Origin: Paenibacillus vini
Lineage (GTDB): Bacteria; Bacillota; Bacilli; Paenibacillales; Paenibacillaceae
Reading direction: 5' to 3'
Assembly: GCF_018403325.1 (NCBI RefSeq)
Contig: NZ_BOSL01000006.1
Location: 186,001 to 250,000 of the forward strand
Length of the DNA: 64,000 nt
The stretch's first letter is position 1; every line of letters starts with the position of its first letter. The notes beneath the pieces were generated by a model. It searched no databases. It worked only from the letters and a program-made list of their open reading frames with translations, and was not told the DNA's origin. Of this stretch, positions 63,361 through 64,000 are shown one piece after another. Both the position numbers and the translations under genes were made by a program.

Positions 63361-64000
63361 ATGGAATCAAACGAAAAGAACAAGCAAGCATGGGATACGG
63401 GGGCTTTCGAGGCATGGATCAAGAGATTCGGAACCCCGGGTGAAGCCGCTCAAAAACTGCAGACCAACCCGCAAAAGAAAATCGGCGAAATCTATCCCTA
63501 TTTTGGAGAGGTAGCCGGCAAGAAAATGATCAATTTACTAGGTTCCAATGGAATGAAGGCCGTTGCCCTATCGCTGCTTGGCGCAAACGTCACGGTTGTG
63601 GATTTTTCCGCCGACAACGAAAAATATGCGAAGGAATTGGCGGAAGCGGCTGGCACTCAAATCCGCTATATCCAATCCGATGTATTGCAGTTGCCGCAGA
63701 ATGAACTTACGTCAGAATATGATGTCGTGTTCATGGAAAAGGGAGTTCTCCACTATTTCCTGGACCTTCAGCCGCTGTTCGAGGTGGTTGCCAAGCTCTT
63801 AAAACCGGGAGGTCGTTTCGTATTACAGGATTTCCACCCGGTAACGACGAAGTTGATCTCATCCAGAGGAACTACCGCCAACATTAGAAAACATAAAGTA
63901 ACCGGCAATTACTTTGACGATTCGGTCGTCGAACGTGAGGTGGCTTATTCGAAATATAGTGATGAGGATTCCGCCAAGAAGGTTTACCAGAGATATTGGA
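63361..64000 (+). CDS. Class I SAM-dependent methyltransferase (3' end outside window)
   Basis: The first 213 residues of a SAM-dependent methyltransferase; the gene runs off the right edge. Motif I is Ile-Asn-Leu-Leu-Gly-Ser-Asn-Gly near residue 58, motif II acidic Val-Val-Asp-Phe-Ser, then Ser-Asp-Val-Leu and motif IV-like Val-Val-Phe-Met-Glu-Lys-Gly-Val-Leu-His. The Ser/Asn in the Gly-x-Gly loop is unusual but occurs in this Bacillales family. GGAGGAC precedes ATG 63361. The methyl acceptor is unknown. Confidence 0.85.
   Translation, partial: MESNEKNKQAWDTGAFEAWIKRFGTPGEAAQKLQTNPQKKIGEIYPYFGEVAGKKMINLLGSNGMKAVALSLLGANVTVVDFSADNEKYAKELAEAAGTQIRYIQSDVLQLPQNELTSEYDVVFMEKGVLHYFLDLQPLFEVVAKLLKPGGRFVLQDFHPVTTKLISSRGTTANIRKHKVTGNYFDDSVVEREVAYSKYSDEDSAKKVYQRYW

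Noticed and set aside
1-64000. CRISPR arrays, rRNA, tRNA, transposases, integrases, phage structural genes
   Set aside because: I looked for direct repeat-spacer patterns, tRNA cloverleaf ends, conserved rRNA motifs and typical recombinase proteins and saw none; a tRNA scan would be needed to be certain.

Overview
The window looks like chromosomal DNA of a low-to-moderate GC Firmicute, most likely Paenibacillus or a close relative. This rests on strong GGAGG-type ribosome binding sites, many TTG and GTG starts, a YfiT-type (bacillithiol transferase family) DinB protein, a BceRS/BceAB antimicrobial-peptide module, and families common in Bacillales (DUF5316, DUF3221, DUF4180, DUF5071). I found no rRNA, tRNA, CRISPR array, transposase, phage gene or integrase. 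The genus is an inference.

Most of the window (about 1-32,000 and 37,200-64,000) is an unusual, almost completely co-directional array of small, mutually unrelated accessory genes. It holds 11 GNAT acetyltransferases, 4 NUDIX hydrolases, 7 small P-loop kinase-like proteins, 4 HAD phosphatases, 3 intact DinB-fold proteins plus a broken one, histidine phosphatases, HIT, VOC, PhzF, RidA, AraC/GyrI-like and HxlR regulators, small lipoproteins and many unrecognised proteins. Nearly every gene has its own Shine-Dalgarno sequence and intergenic gaps are short. Only three genes are on the minus strand: a lipoprotein at 19.8-20.3 kb, RidA at 46 kb and an M50 protease at 48 kb. Gene decay is common: about eight reading frames are truncated, frameshifted or stopped by one in-frame codon (9.2-10.3, 17.9-19.1, 29.0, 36.9 and 63.0 kb).

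A dispersed element recurs along the array near 1.6, 8.2, 13.3, 16.2, 28.0 and 37.5 kb, with a 5'-half-only copy at 21.5 kb. Its core is a nested hairpin with arms CGACCCAGCCT and AGGCTGGGTCG, usually followed by T residues and usually placed just after a stop codon. Two copies carry a shared TATAAT-containing segment just upstream. It acts most simply as a terminator, but its sequence conservation, loop pairing and compensatory changes make it a candidate small-RNA or mobile element.

Two visibly GC-richer blocks interrupt the AT-rich array. Region 32.2-36.8 kb is a complete Bce-type module: response regulator, intramembrane-sensing kinase, then ATPase and FtsX-type permease from a separate promoter. 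Region 48.66-54.75 kb is a tight four-gene operon: a TerB-N/TerB-C protein, a BrxD-like DUF2791 ATPase, a BrxHI/Lhr-like helicase and a pentapeptide-repeat protein, ended by a strong terminator. It shares two components with BREX phage defence but lacks PglX, PglZ and BrxC, and is the best candidate here for an under-described defence or DNA-maintenance system.

After it come a large exported esterase fused to a CBM9-like domain, then more small array genes up to a methyltransferase cut by the right edge. A nucleoside deaminase is cut by the left edge.
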